Of a stretch of 64,000 nucleotides of DNA, positions 1-9,017 are shown in pieces. The notes under the pieces are model-generated. The model had not been told where the DNA came from and ran no database searches. It saw only the letters and a program-made list of their open reading frames with translations. Each line of letters begins with the position of its first letter. Positions within the stretch are counted from its first letter, which is position 1. This stretch comes from Mucilaginibacter gossypii (GTDB lineage Bacteria > Bacteroidota > Bacteroidia > Sphingobacteriales > Sphingobacteriaceae), in the NCBI RefSeq assembly GCF_900100945.1, contig NZ_FNCG01000012.1:165917-229916 (forward strand). The letters are read 5' to 3'. A program made the position numbers and the translations under genes.

Positions 1-788
1 GTGCTACCAACGCTATTATTCAGCTGCGCCCTTACGCAAGTAAGTTGAAGGACCTGCTGGCTAACTTATCTGCAAGTTTGGAGGATAACACTTCTCCATA
101 CCTTCAGGAGCGTGAGCCGGTACGTGTATTGGTAGTTGTGGTATCATCAAACCGTGGTTTGGCCGGTGCTTTCAACGCTAACGTTATTAAAACAGCCAAT
201 AACCTTATTGCCGAAAAATATCCTAAACAGCTTTCTGCCGGTAACGTATCTATTGTTGCTATCGGTAAAAAAGCCCAGGAGTTTTACCAAAGGCGTAAGT
301 ACAACGTAATTGGTAATAACAACGACCTGTACTCGGATCTTAATTTCGAGAATGCTTCAAAAATTACCGAAGCGATTATGCAGGGCTTTGTTAACGGCGA
401 CTACGACCGTGTGGAACTGGTGTATAACCACTTCCGTAATGCCGCGGTACAATACCTGATTGCTGAACAGTTATTACCGGTGCCAAAGGCCGAGAAGAAA
501 GAGGAAATAAAGGCAGCTAATGTTGATTACATCCTTGAGCCATCACAACAGGAAATTGTTGAGCAACTGATCCCTAAAAACATCAAGATCCAACTGTACC
601 GTGCTGTATTGGATTCAAACGCTTCTGAACACGGTGCCCGTATGACAGCGATGGACAAAGCAACCGAAAATGCCGGCGAGCTTTTGAAATCATTAAAACT
701 TTCGTACAACCAGGCCCGTCAGGCAGCCATCACTACCGAGCTTACCGAGATCGTGAGTGGCGCGGCAGCCCTTTCAGGCGGTAACTAA
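1..788 (+). CDS. atpG: ATP synthase F1 gamma subunit, 5' truncated
   Basis: Central-stalk rotor subunit of the F1Fo ATP synthase, coupling proton flow in Fo to catalysis in F1 on the inner face of the membrane. The frame is already open at base 3; the residues encoded before the first internal start codon (ATNAIIQLRPYASKLKDL) match the N-terminal helix of the family, so only a short piece is missing upstream of the window. The C-terminal helix, with ARMTAMDKATENA and the ITTELTEIVSGA ending, is intact. The length seen (about 262 residues) is slightly short of the usual 285-300, in line with the truncation. The rest of the atp operon is expected to lie to the left. A strong terminator follows. 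Confidence 0.97.
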   Translation, partial: ATNAIIQLRPYASKLKDLLANLSASLEDNTSPYLQEREPVRVLVVVVSSNRGLAGAFNANVIKTANNLIAEKYPKQLSAGNVSIVAIGKKAQEFYQRRKYNVIGNNNDLYSDLNFENASKITEAIMQGFVNGDYDRVELVYNHFRNAAVQYLIAEQLLPVPKAEKKEEIKAANVDYILEPSQQEIVEQLIPKNIKIQLYRAVLDSNASEHGARMTAMDKATENAGELLKSLKLSYNQARQAAITTELTEIVSGAAALSGGN

Positions 789-810
789 GTTTAAGAGTAC
801 TTTTATATAG

Positions 811-842
811 AAAAGGCTTTCCGGAAGGAAGGCCTTTTTTTT
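811..842 (+). terminator. Rho-independent terminator of the atp operon
   Basis: The hairpin pairs AAAAGGC with GCCTTTT around a TTTCCGGAAGGAAG centre and ends in a run of eight T. It lies 23 bases after the atpG stop codon. Confidence 0.85.
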
Positions 843-984
843 GAACCTTGATTTTTGGGATTGGAGGATTGTCTTGATACCCCGTTACCCAAACGCTGAT
901 TAAAGTTACGCTATCGCTAAACTCAACCAGTACTTGCAAAAAAGCAAATCCCCAAATCAGTTTAATCCAAAAAATCCTGGTTCA
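842..984. repeat. Imperfect inverted repeat, GAACC-type intergenic element
   Basis: The left arm (842-871) begins TGAACCTTGATTTTTGGGAT. The right arm (945-984), read on the opposite strand, begins TGAACCAGGATTTTTTGGAT and goes on with a matching GATT-rich stretch. The arms are about 30-40 bases long and enclose about 75 bases. A further tail (985-1027) is rich in AATCA motifs. The gap 789-1087 holds this element, the atp terminator and probably the promoter of the next gene. A half-copy of the same motif lies near 47304-47335. Confidence 0.7.
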
Positions 985-1087
985 GACGAAATCAGCGAAA
1001 TCACCATAATCATAACAAAAATCAGCCGTCTGGGTTGCCTCTTGCCACTCTTCGGTATCAATGTATACCAAAGAAAATTAAACAGTT

Positions 1088-1981
1088 ATGAAAACAAAGT
1101 TATTCCTGGCGTTACTGGCGGGCGTGTTGCTGCTGGGCGCTTGTAAGGGCTCAAATTATGAAGCCATCCGCGATGACAAAGCTTCTTCATCGAGTGCGGA
1201 TACGGTGGCTAAAATGACCGACACATCAAAGGTGGATATCCCGACAACCAAACTGGTAAAAACTGCCGACATGCGTTTTAAAGTAAAAAGTGTTCAGCAA
1301 ACGGGCGATGCCATAGCGGCGCTTACCGCCCGCAACGGTGGCATGGTAGTGCATCATCAAATGCAGGCCTATGTAGAGCGATCAGAAGATATCCGTGTGA
1401 GTAATGATTCGGTTAAACGAGTATCGGCGCTAAGAACTGATGCCGACATGACGCTTAAACTTCCTTCAGAGAAGCTTGAAAGCTTTATGACGGAAGTGGC
1501 ACACATGGGTATGTATGTTACGCTGCGCAAAATGGATATTGAAGACCGTACGCTTGACTATCTTTCCGAAAAACTGAAATTGAAAAACCGTCAGGATTTG
1601 GTAGAGCAGCAAAAGAAAGGCAAAATTGTAATCAAAAATCCCGTAAATGTGATGTTATTGAAGGACGATATGGTTGATCAGCAAATTGGCAATATGCGCA
1701 CAGATGAAGCGGTAAAATACAGCATTGTTAACCTTAGCTTTTACCAAAGCAATTTTATAAATCAGGAAATGATAGCCAACGACGATCCTTCTGCCTATCA
1801 GTTGCCATTTGTTAACAGGCTGATGATAGCTTTGAGCAATGGCCGGCAACTTTTTGTTGAACTGATCCTGGGCCTCGCTAACTTATGGGTATTTATAATT
1901 TGGGGCATAGGTTTGTGGGCAATATACCGCTATTACAAACGTAAACACCCAACCTGGTTTGCCGGCGGCATAAAATCATAA
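1088..1981 (+). CDS. DUF4349-type lipoprotein with C-terminal membrane helix
   Basis: Predicted envelope lipoprotein of 297 residues. The N terminus has a signal peptide ending in the lipobox LLGAC (Cys about 19). The middle (about 55-235) resembles the DUF4349 pattern: a TADMRFKVKS start, an alternating alpha/beta region and a charged coiled-coil-like stretch around 155-185 (DYLSEKLKLKNRQDL). A single membrane helix (about 255-280, rich in L, I and W) is followed by the basic tail YYKRKHPTW. The protein could therefore be anchored at both ends. Function is unknown in the family as far as I know. It is transcribed alone; the next gene has its own promoter. Confidence 0.8.
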   Translation: MKTKLFLALLAGVLLLGACKGSNYEAIRDDKASSSSADTVAKMTDTSKVDIPTTKLVKTADMRFKVKSVQQTGDAIAALTARNGGMVVHHQMQAYVERSEDIRVSNDSVKRVSALRTDADMTLKLPSEKLESFMTEVAHMGMYVTLRKMDIEDRTLDYLSEKLKLKNRQDLVEQQKKGKIVIKNPVNVMLLKDDMVDQQIGNMRTDEAVKYSIVNLSFYQSNFINQEMIANDDPSAYQLPFVNRLMIALSNGRQLFVELILGLANLWVFIIWGIGLWAIYRYYKRKHPTWFAGGIKS

Positions 1982-1985
1982 AAAC

Positions 1986-2019
1986 TTTGTCGCTTTTTCG
2001 GTAAACATTTCTATTTTTG
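1986..2019 (+). promoter_or_regulatory. Bacteroidota-type promoter
   Basis: TTTG at 1986-1989 and TATTTTTG at 2012-2019 fit the -33/-7 pattern TTTG...TAnnTTTG used by the Bacteroidota primary sigma factor, with a spacing of 22 bases. The start codon of the following small gene is 23 bases beyond the -7 element. Confidence 0.6.
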
Positions 2020-2042
2020 CGCAAACATTAAAAATCGGTACC

Positions 2043-2240
2043 ATGGAATCAATGGAAAATGCTAACGCAGAAGGTCATTACAAATTATTAACTGTAGCTA
2101 TTGTTATCGGTATAGTAGGCGTGTTCCTGCGTTTTGCCGGCGATGCCAACACAGGCTTCATGTTTACTTCTATATCAAATATTATTTTGATCATTGGTAT
2201 CCTAATCGCTTTGAAATGCGTTTTCGCAATTATGAAGTAA
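2043..2240 (+). CDS. Small two-helix membrane protein of unknown function
   Basis: A 65-residue protein I do not recognise. After a polar N terminus (MESMENANAEGHYK) come two hydrophobic segments, about 15-31 (LLTVAIVIGIVGVFLRF) and about 40-64 (SNIILIIGILIALKCVFAIM), joined by a short polar loop with one acidic residue. It is probably an inner-membrane hairpin. It has its own promoter and ends at a bidirectional terminator, so it is a separate short transcription unit rather than a chance reading frame. Confidence 0.7.
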   Translation: MESMENANAEGHYKLLTVAIVIGIVGVFLRFAGDANTGFMFTSISNIILIIGILIALKCVFAIMK

Positions 2241-2265
2241 CAAACCTGTAAAAGGGAAATGATAT

Positions 2266-2300
2266 AAAAAAAGCGCCTTCATTTTGAAGACGCTTTTTTT
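2266..2300. terminator. Bidirectional terminator between convergent genes
   Basis: Seven A then GCG, an inner CTTCA/TGAAG stem with a C-A mismatch, then CGC and seven T. The symmetry lets it serve both the small membrane-protein gene on the plus strand and gldB on the minus strand. Confidence 0.85.
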
Positions 2301-2307
2301 GTGCCTT

Positions 2308-3345
2308 TTATTTGGGGTGATATCCCGATTCGTTCAGGAGTTTTTGGGCATCTTTATCGGCCATCAGCTGTGGTAGCGTTACATCAGGGTGCTTATCCAT
2401 ATATTTCCTTACTATCTGCCAGCCCGTCCACACAGCAAGTTTCGGTGCCGATTCATTCTTTTCGCCAAGGCCGGGAGTGAAGGGGGCTTCTGTAAGATAT
2501 TTTTGGATTTTTTGATAATCAGTTTCGTAAAGCAGGTTTTGTTCTAAAAAGTATCCCCAGATTTTACTTTCAAATTCATGGCACCATTTCAATTGTTCTG
2601 TACTATAACGGATCTTGGTGCTATCGGCCATATCCGGCAGTATCTTGTCCATAAAGTACATGATCTTGCCGTTATAGATCATTTTATTAAGCAAGGCTTT
2701 ATCATTGTCATCTTCCGGGAACATGTCCTCACGTGCTATGCCTTCAACCACTCGGGGCGTAATGTTATCAGGCGTAAACCACCTGGAAAGATAATGTGGA
2801 AAAGCATTGGTAAGCGAAGGATAAAAACGCGAATCCGCACCCAGAAACAAATCTATCCCGACGCCGAAATAGCCATCGCCAATGGTAGTTTGGGCCTGGA
2901 AACCGGAAATATAAGCATATACCCGCGGGAGCGGTTTTTGAGGGTAATAATATTTAATGTATTTAAAAGCCTCGGTAAGGCTGGCGTTCTGCCGGTCCAT
3001 ATTAGGGAAGGCGGCATCGGCGTCGTGCTTGAGGTCGTTATAGGCTTTGCCCGCGAACACCTGGCGAAGGGCTTTAAAATAGGTGGTATCCTTAGTACTG
3101 CCAACCTGTAAAATGCGTTCAATAAAATCAGGGTAAAAACTGCCGTATTGTTTTTGCAGGTAGGAAGCTTGTAAGGCCATCGGCTTGTTGTGCATGGCAT
3201 CAAAATCATGGTCGAACCGTTCAATTTTGACATTAACGTTGATATTGCTTACATCAATTTTTTTGTTGCGGGTACAGCTGCTTAATATCAGGCCGATGGA
3301 AAAAATTAAGTAAATTTGCTTTGCTATATACCGGGTAGGGTTCAT
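2308..3345 (-). CDS. gldB: Gliding motility lipoprotein GldB
   Basis: A 345-residue GldB-family lipoprotein. The signal peptide ends in the lipobox LSSC (Cys about 24). The family body begins with VKIERFDHDFDAM and includes the conserved stretches IGDGYFGVGIDLFLGAD (about 155-171) and the C-terminal LAVWTGWQIVRKYMDKHP. In Flavobacterium, GldB is an envelope protein needed for gliding and for function of the type IX secretion machinery; in non-gliding relatives it is kept, presumably for secretion (inference). It is divergent from nadE, an arrangement I recall from other Bacteroidota. The adjacent large protease carries a type IX sorting signal. Confidence 0.9.
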   Translation of the reverse strand: MNPTRYIAKQIYLIFSIGLILSSCTRNKKIDVSNINVNVKIERFDHDFDAMHNKPMALQASYLQKQYGSFYPDFIERILQVGSTKDTTYFKALRQVFAGKAYNDLKHDADAAFPNMDRQNASLTEAFKYIKYYYPQKPLPRVYAYISGFQAQTTIGDGYFGVGIDLFLGADSRFYPSLTNAFPHYLSRWFTPDNITPRVVEGIAREDMFPEDDNDKALLNKMIYNGKIMYFMDKILPDMADSTKIRYSTEQLKWCHEFESKIWGYFLEQNLLYETDYQKIQKYLTEAPFTPGLGEKNESAPKLAVWTGWQIVRKYMDKHPDVTLPQLMADKDAQKLLNESGYHPK

Positions 3346-3360
3346 CTTTATCCTTTAAGG

Positions 3361-3368
3361 CAAAAGTA
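3361..3368 (-). promoter_or_regulatory. -7 element of gldB
   Basis: On the minus strand the bases read TACTTTTG, a perfect TAnnTTTG element, 15 bases before the gldB start codon. I do not see a clear -33 TTTG. Confidence 0.5.
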
Positions 3369-3397
3369 AATTTATTTGCATTAATGTTGCTACTATT

Positions 3398-3475
3398 GTT
3401 AAGTCAATAGTCGGTAGTCCTAAATCGAAAGTCTTATTTTTTGACTTTATACTGAAGACTTGCGACTTAAGACTA
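3398..3475. repeat. AAGTC/GACTT-rich inverted intergenic repeat
   Basis: The left part contains AAGTCAATAGTCGGTAGTCC and GAAAGTC. The right part contains GAAGACTTGCGACTTAAGAC, which pairs imperfectly with the left. The low-complexity repeats of GTC and its complement fill the space between gldB and nadE. Confidence 0.5.
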
Positions 3476-3490
3476 AAATATACATATACT

Positions 3491-5140
3491 ATGAAAATCG
3501 CGTTAGCCCAGCTCAACTATCACGTAGGTAATTTTGAATCGAACACCAATAAAATCATTAATCATATTATCAAGGCGAAAAATAACGGGGCTGACCTGGT
3601 TGTATTTGCCGAGCTATGTGTTTGCGGTTATCCTTCGCGCGATTTTTTAGAGTTTGATGAATTTATAGGTCTTTGCGACGAAGCAGCTAAAAAGATTGCT
3701 GAAGTATGTGTGGATATAGCCTGCATCATTGGCTTGCCAACACCTAACCATAAAACAGAGGGTAAGGACCTCAGTAATTCGGCGTATTTTATTGAGAATG
3801 GCGAGGTGAAAGCAGTGGTAAACAAAGCCTTGCTGCCTAATTACGATGTATTTGATGAATACCGTTACTTTGAGCCTTCAACCGAGTTTAATTGTATTGA
3901 GTTTAAGGGCAAGCGAATAGCGCTGACTATTTGCGAGGATCTGTGGAATACCATCGAAAACCCGCTGTATGTTACCCGACCGATGGATACCCTCATACAC
4001 CAGACTCCGCATGTAATGATTAACATTGCGGCATCACCTTTTGCCTATAATCACGATGAAGAACGAATCGAGATATTGAGTGATAACGCCAGCCGTTATA
4101 AGTTGCCTCTGTTATATGTTAACCATGTTGGCGCGCAAACAGAGTTGATATTTGATGGAGGTTCGCTGGTGTTTGATAATACAGGTAAGCTAATTGATGA
4201 GATGCCTTATTTTGATGAAAGCATGGCTTACTATACATTGAATGAGGATAACACGTTGAGCTTTGATCATCCAACAACGATAAAAACCGAACGTCCGGGA
4301 GATATTGAGCAAATTTACCAGGCAGTAATCCTCGGCATCCGTGATTATTTTTATAAATCGGGCTTTAAGCAGGCAATTTTAGGCTTATCAGGCGGGATAG
4401 ATTCGGCTGTGGTATGTGCTTTGGCTGCAGAGGCGCTGGGGCCGCAAAATGTGATGGCTGTATTACTGCCTTCACGCTTTTCAACAGATCATTCATTAAA
4501 AGATGCTCAGGATTTGGTTGATAACCTTGGTTGCAAACACGAAATAGTGCCCATTAAAAGCATTACAGAGGCCTTTGAAACAGCATTAAACCCACAGTTT
4601 GATGGTTTGCCTTTTAATATCGCGGAGGAAAATATCCAATCGCGCAGCAGGGCTGTTTTATTAATGGCGATGTGCAATAAGTTTGGCTATATTTTGCTAA
4701 ATACCAGTAACAAGAGCGAGGCAGCTGTTGGCTACGGTACTTTGTATGGTGATATGTGCGGTGGTATTTCGGTTATTGGCGATGTTTATAAAACCCAGGT
4801 TTTTGAGCTGGCGCGATATATTAACCGTGATAAGGAGATCATCCCGATCAATTCAATCGTTAAACCGCCATCGGCCGAGTTAAGGCCCGATCAAAAAGAT
4901 ACCGATTCACTGCCCGAATATGATGTCCTTGACAAGATCCTGGCCGAGTATATCGAAAATCGCTGCTCATCGGCCGAGATCATCAGAATGGGGTATGACG
5001 AGGCAACCGTTCGCCGGGTTATCAAGCTTACTAATTCGGCCGAGCATAAGCGTTATCAAACGCCCCCTATTTTAAGGGTGTCGCCAAAAGCATTTGGTAT
5101 GGGCCGCAGGATGCCTATTGTGGGTAAATACCTGTCGTAA
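3491..5140 (+). CDS. nadE: Glutamine-dependent NAD+ synthetase
   Basis: Catalyses the last step of NAD synthesis: nicotinic acid adenine dinucleotide + ATP + glutamine to NAD+. The 549 residues carry two domains. The N-terminal nitrilase-type glutaminase (about 1-260) has the Glu-Lys-Cys triad in FAELCVCGYP, NKALLPNYDVF and LTICEDLWN. The C-terminal NAD synthetase (about 270-549) has the ATP PP-loop LSGGIDSAV, then NTSNKSEAAVGYGTLYGD and the C-terminal KRYQTPPILRVS. The length is typical of bacterial glutamine-dependent enzymes. It is preceded by a repeat-rich intergenic region shared with gldB; no strong terminator is visible after it. Confidence 0.96.
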   Translation: MKIALAQLNYHVGNFESNTNKIINHIIKAKNNGADLVVFAELCVCGYPSRDFLEFDEFIGLCDEAAKKIAEVCVDIACIIGLPTPNHKTEGKDLSNSAYFIENGEVKAVVNKALLPNYDVFDEYRYFEPSTEFNCIEFKGKRIALTICEDLWNTIENPLYVTRPMDTLIHQTPHVMINIAASPFAYNHDEERIEILSDNASRYKLPLLYVNHVGAQTELIFDGGSLVFDNTGKLIDEMPYFDESMAYYTLNEDNTLSFDHPTTIKTERPGDIEQIYQAVILGIRDYFYKSGFKQAILGLSGGIDSAVVCALAAEALGPQNVMAVLLPSRFSTDHSLKDAQDLVDNLGCKHEIVPIKSITEAFETALNPQFDGLPFNIAEENIQSRSRAVLLMAMCNKFGYILLNTSNKSEAAVGYGTLYGDMCGGISVIGDVYKTQVFELARYINRDKEIIPINSIVKPPSAELRPDQKDTDSLPEYDVLDKILAEYIENRCSSAEIIRMGYDEATVRRVIKLTNSAEHKRYQTPPILRVSPKAFGMGRRMPIVGKYLS

Positions 5141-5249
5141 CAGCTAAAATTTCACTCTTTAATTGTCAAGTTTACGAATATTGTAAAGCGTTGGTTGTTT
5201 TGTTTTAGTTGAGGTTGATTTTTCTTAAAATTGCCTATCTTTCAAACCA

Positions 5250-8200
5250 ATGATCAAACTTTACACAATTGTTTCCTTTTGCTTTTTGCTGTTGTTTTCA
5301 GTAAGCGACGCTATGGCCCAACAGTCATTGATCAGCGAAAAGAACAGGCTTCAGCTTAACGATATTTCACAGCAATCGCTCACAAACTATAAAGCATCTC
5401 ACGACAAGGCAGTGTCATTAGCGGCCACGCATGGATGGACATTATCCCGCCGTACAAAAAACGGCAACCTGGTTACCTTACAGGGAGTTAATAAATTAGG
5501 GTTCCCTATATATCTTATTACGCATAATAATACCACCGCGGCAGCCACCACAGGTACTAATACCCTGCAGCCCGGAGGTTCATTAGGTTTGAACTTGTCA
5601 GGATCGTCAGATTTTTTGACCAACAAGCTGGCCATATGGGATGGCGGCGCGGTTTACAAAGCGCACCAGGAATTTGCAGGTAAAACCATCACACTAAAAA
5701 CAACCGAACCGGTAAATGACCATTCATCACACGTGGCAGGTACCATGATTGCCAAAGGCATTTATGCACCGGCTAAGGGCATGTCGTTTGGGGCAACAAC
5801 GCTTCAGTCGTATGATTTTAATAATGATGAAACCACCATGAGTGCCGCTGCTGCCAATCTTCTACTTTCCAATCACTCATACGGGGTAGTAACGGGTTGG
5901 GATTATAATGATTCGGCCGGCCGCTGGGAATGGAATGGTTTACCAGGCGACACGGTAGATTATAACTTTGGTTTCTACGACTCAAAAACAGCCAACTGGG
6001 ATAAGATAGCTTATAATGCCCCATATTACCTCATTGTTGAATCGGCGGGTAATGAGCGTTCAAGTAATGGCCCTGCGGTAGGCGAAACCTACTATGGTTA
6101 CAAAAGTAAAACCGATCAAACTTTTGTGAACAAAGGCGCCCGCCCTGCCGGGATCAGCAATAATGATAGTTATGATATTATCAGCACCAGCGGTAATGCC
6201 AAAAACATACTTACTGTAGGTGCAGTTTACCCGCTATTGTATGGGCCAAAAAACCGAAGTGATGTAGCCATAGCGCCTTTCAGTAGCTGGGGCCCAACGG
6301 ACGATGGCCGTATCAAACCCGATATTGTAGGCGATGGTGTTAACGTACTTTCGGTAGGGGTTGATAACACTACCTCATACGCTACTTTATCAGGCACCTC
6401 AATGGCTGCCCCTAATGTTACGGGCTCGCTTTATTTGCTGCAGGAATACTATGCTAAACAAAATGGAGGAACATTTATGCGGTCGGCCACATTGAAAGGG
6501 TTGGTTTGCCATACTGCCTTTGATGCCGGTAATATAGGGCCTGATTATATTTATGGCTGGGGATTGCTTAATATGACCGAGGCTGCACAAGCAATAACCA
6601 ATAATGGTGGTAAAAGCATGGTAAGCGAAAAAACGCTTACACAGGGACAAACACAAACCTATAACGTAATAGCATCCGGTAACCGCTTACTGGCCGCAAC
6701 CATATCATGGACCGATCTGCAAGGTACGCCAACTACCGAGGGGGTGATCAACAGCCGAACTCCTAAATTGGTGAATGACCTCGATATCAGGGTAAGCGAC
6801 GGCACAACAACTTTTACCCCCTGGGTGCTTGACCCTAATAAGCCCGGATTTTCTGCAACTAAAGGGGACAATATCAGGGATAACATTGAACAGGTATATA
6901 TCCCTAATTCGGTTCCCGGCAGGGCTTATACTATTACAGTATCGCATAAAGGAAGCTTGTCATCCGGGTCGCAGGCATACTCGCTTATTGTTACCGGGGT
7001 TGGGGGAACTGCTTACTGTGCTTCGGCTCCGCTTTCAAATGCCGACTCAAAGATTGATAATTTAAAACTCGCTAATATTGATAATACCGCGGCTGCAGGT
7101 TGCACGGGCTACTCGGACTATACCAACCTTACCGTACAGCTTGAGCAGGCTAAAACGTATCCTTTGAGCATCACCCTTGGTACTTGCGGCAACAATTTTA
7201 ATAAAGCTGCAAAAGTGTTTATAGACTGGAATGCTAACGGTGTGTTTGAAGATAATGAACTGGCAGCAACAACCGGGATCATTAATGGAACCGGTACCTA
7301 TAATACCAACATTACCGTGCCGGGAACAGTAACTGCCGGGGCTTATAGCCTGATGCGGGTTGTGCTTACTGAAACCGGCGATGCATCAACCATTAAAGCT
7401 TGCGGCAGCTATACCAAAGGCGAAACCCAGGATTACCGGGTGCAATTTCTGCAAACCAGTATTGACGCAGGCGTTATTTCCATTGTTAGCCCTGGCAGCA
7501 GTGGTTCGTGCTCGGCGAGTACACCTGTTACGGTGAGGCTTAAAAATTTTGGCAACGCAGCTATAAACAATATCCCGATAACAGTTACCATTACCAATGC
7601 CAATAATGTTACAACTACTTACAACGAGATCTATAAGGCATCATTGCCAGCATTGGCCGAGGATAACTTTACCTTTAGCCAGGAGTTTAATGCGGTTGCA
7701 GGAGCATCCTATACTATTACCGCTACCAGTAAACTTACCGGCGATCCGGTTAGCAGCAATAATTCGGTTACAGCCAATATTACCATTAATTCGCCGGCAA
7801 CTATTGGCGATCTGAGTGCTTATTATTGTACCACTACCAATCAATACGAGTTATTTGGCACCGGTGACGGTACTGTACTATGGTATCAGAATGCAACTGA
7901 TGAATTGCCCATAGCCGCCGGAAGCGAAGCGTTAACAACTCAGGCGCCGGTTAATAATACTTACTATGCAGGCGTTAATGATTTTAGCGGAACAATTGGT
8001 CCTGCTACTAAAAGAGTATTTACGGCTGGGGGGTATAACCAGTTTACCCCTTATGTAACTGTAAACACTAAGGTGCCGGTATTAATTAAAAGCGCGCGTC
8101 TTTACATTGGCAATTCGGGGAAAATAACATTTAATGTATCCAATGCTAACGGGCAAATTGTATCGTCGGTTACTATAAATGCTGTTGCAACCCGTACCAC

Positions 8201-8990
8201 CCCTCTGGCAGGCGCACAGCCCGATGACCCTAACGATCAGGGACAGGTGTATGATTTAAACCTGTCGTTACCAGGTGCCGGCAATTACCAGATATCGGTT
8301 GATTTTGCTGACCAGGCTACAATATATCGTAACAACGGAGGGGTAACAGGTTATCCGTTTAAGATCGGTAATATATTTAGCATTACCGGTAACAGCGCCA
8401 CTGCAACCAATGGCGATACTACCGCCTACAAAGGGTACTACTATTATTTTTACGATATGAAGGTGCAAAGCCTGGGCTGTGCATCGGCCACGCGTAAAGC
8501 GGTAACGTTGAGCAGACCGTTTATTACCCAAACCAATAACACCCTTAACTCAAACTTTACCGATGGTAACCAGTGGCTGTTAAATGGCACTGTAATAAGC
8601 GGGGCCACCGCTGCAACTTACAACCCTGTACAAAGTGGAAAATACCAGGTGCAGGTTACACTGGCCAATGGCTGTGTGGCGCAATCAGATAATTATGTTT
8701 ACGCACGCGAAGGCAGGGCCGGAAATAAAAATGAAATTGGGTTGAGCGTGTTCCCGGTACCGGTAAGCACTGATTTAAACGTGGTATTTGCGGCCAAAGA
8801 AGCCACCACTATGAAATTATCTCTCATTAATGCTTTAGGTGAAGCGGTTTACCAGGGTGGGCAGCAAAATATTGATCATGGTAATTACAGCACTATTTTG
8901 AATGTGAGCAGGCAAACGCCTGGGGTATATGTGCTTAGGGTATTGCTTGGACAGAAGGTCTATTCGCAAAAAGTTATCATCACCCGTTAG
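5250..8990 (+). CDS. Secreted S8 subtilisin-like protease with GEVED domain and type IX sorting domain
   Basis: A 1246-residue multidomain serine endopeptidase. The signal peptide ends near AMAQQ (about 22-25). A peptidase S8 domain (about 110-450) has Asp131 in LAIWDGG, His158 in NDHSSHVAGTM and nucleophile Ser384 in GTSMAAPNVTG. A beta-sandwich P-domain-like region follows (about 455-580). A GEVED domain (about 595-740) shows KVFIDWNANGVFEDNE and KGETQDYRV. Ig-like and CARDB-like segments (about 745-1160) precede a type IX secretion C-terminal domain (about 1165-1246, LSVFPVPVSTDLN ... GVYVLRVLLGQKVYSQKVIITR). It is probably exported by the type IX system and attached to or released from the cell surface. 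The canonical HGTH around the catalytic His is HSSH here. Confidence 0.93.
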   Translation: MIKLYTIVSFCFLLLFSVSDAMAQQSLISEKNRLQLNDISQQSLTNYKASHDKAVSLAATHGWTLSRRTKNGNLVTLQGVNKLGFPIYLITHNNTTAAATTGTNTLQPGGSLGLNLSGSSDFLTNKLAIWDGGAVYKAHQEFAGKTITLKTTEPVNDHSSHVAGTMIAKGIYAPAKGMSFGATTLQSYDFNNDETTMSAAAANLLLSNHSYGVVTGWDYNDSAGRWEWNGLPGDTVDYNFGFYDSKTANWDKIAYNAPYYLIVESAGNERSSNGPAVGETYYGYKSKTDQTFVNKGARPAGISNNDSYDIISTSGNAKNILTVGAVYPLLYGPKNRSDVAIAPFSSWGPTDDGRIKPDIVGDGVNVLSVGVDNTTSYATLSGTSMAAPNVTGSLYLLQEYYAKQNGGTFMRSATLKGLVCHTAFDAGNIGPDYIYGWGLLNMTEAAQAITNNGGKSMVSEKTLTQGQTQTYNVIASGNRLLAATISWTDLQGTPTTEGVINSRTPKLVNDLDIRVSDGTTTFTPWVLDPNKPGFSATKGDNIRDNIEQVYIPNSVPGRAYTITVSHKGSLSSGSQAYSLIVTGVGGTAYCASAPLSNADSKIDNLKLANIDNTAAAGCTGYSDYTNLTVQLEQAKTYPLSITLGTCGNNFNKAAKVFIDWNANGVFEDNELAATTGIINGTGTYNTNITVPGTVTAGAYSLMRVVLTETGDASTIKACGSYTKGETQDYRVQFLQTSIDAGVISIVSPGSSGSCSASTPVTVRLKNFGNAAINNIPITVTITNANNVTTTYNEIYKASLPALAEDNFTFSQEFNAVAGASYTITATSKLTGDPVSSNNSVTANITINSPATIGDLSAYYCTTTNQYELFGTGDGTVLWYQNATDELPIAAGSEALTTQAPVNNTYYAGVNDFSGTIGPATKRVFTAGGYNQFTPYVTVNTKVPVLIKSARLYIGNSGKITFNVSNANGQIVSSVTINAVATRTTPLAGAQPDDPNDQGQVYDLNLSLPGAGNYQISVDFADQATIYRNNGGVTGYPFKIGNIFSITGNSATATNGDTTAYKGYYYYFYDMKVQSLGCASATRKAVTLSRPFITQTNNTLNSNFTDGNQWLLNGTVISGATAATYNPVQSGKYQVQVTLANGCVAQSDNYVYAREGRAGNKNEIGLSVFPVPVSTDLNVVFAAKEATTMKLSLINALGEAVYQGGQQNIDHGNYSTILNVSRQTPGVYVLRVLLGQKVYSQKVIITR

Positions 8991-9004
8991 GCAGGTGATG
9001 ATAA
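8974..9004. terminator. Hairpin terminator overlapping the protease stop codon
   Basis: TTATCATCACC (8974-8984) pairs perfectly with GGTGATGATAA (8994-9004). The loop contains the TAG stop of the protease gene. A T-rich tract follows on the plus strand, and the convergent minus-strand gene ends 14 bases away. Confidence 0.75.
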
Positions 9005-9017
9005 TCTCTTTTATTTT

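Noticed and set aside
2578..3111. 177-residue reading frame opposite gldB
   Set aside because: Shadow of the gldB codons on the other strand, with no family motifs.
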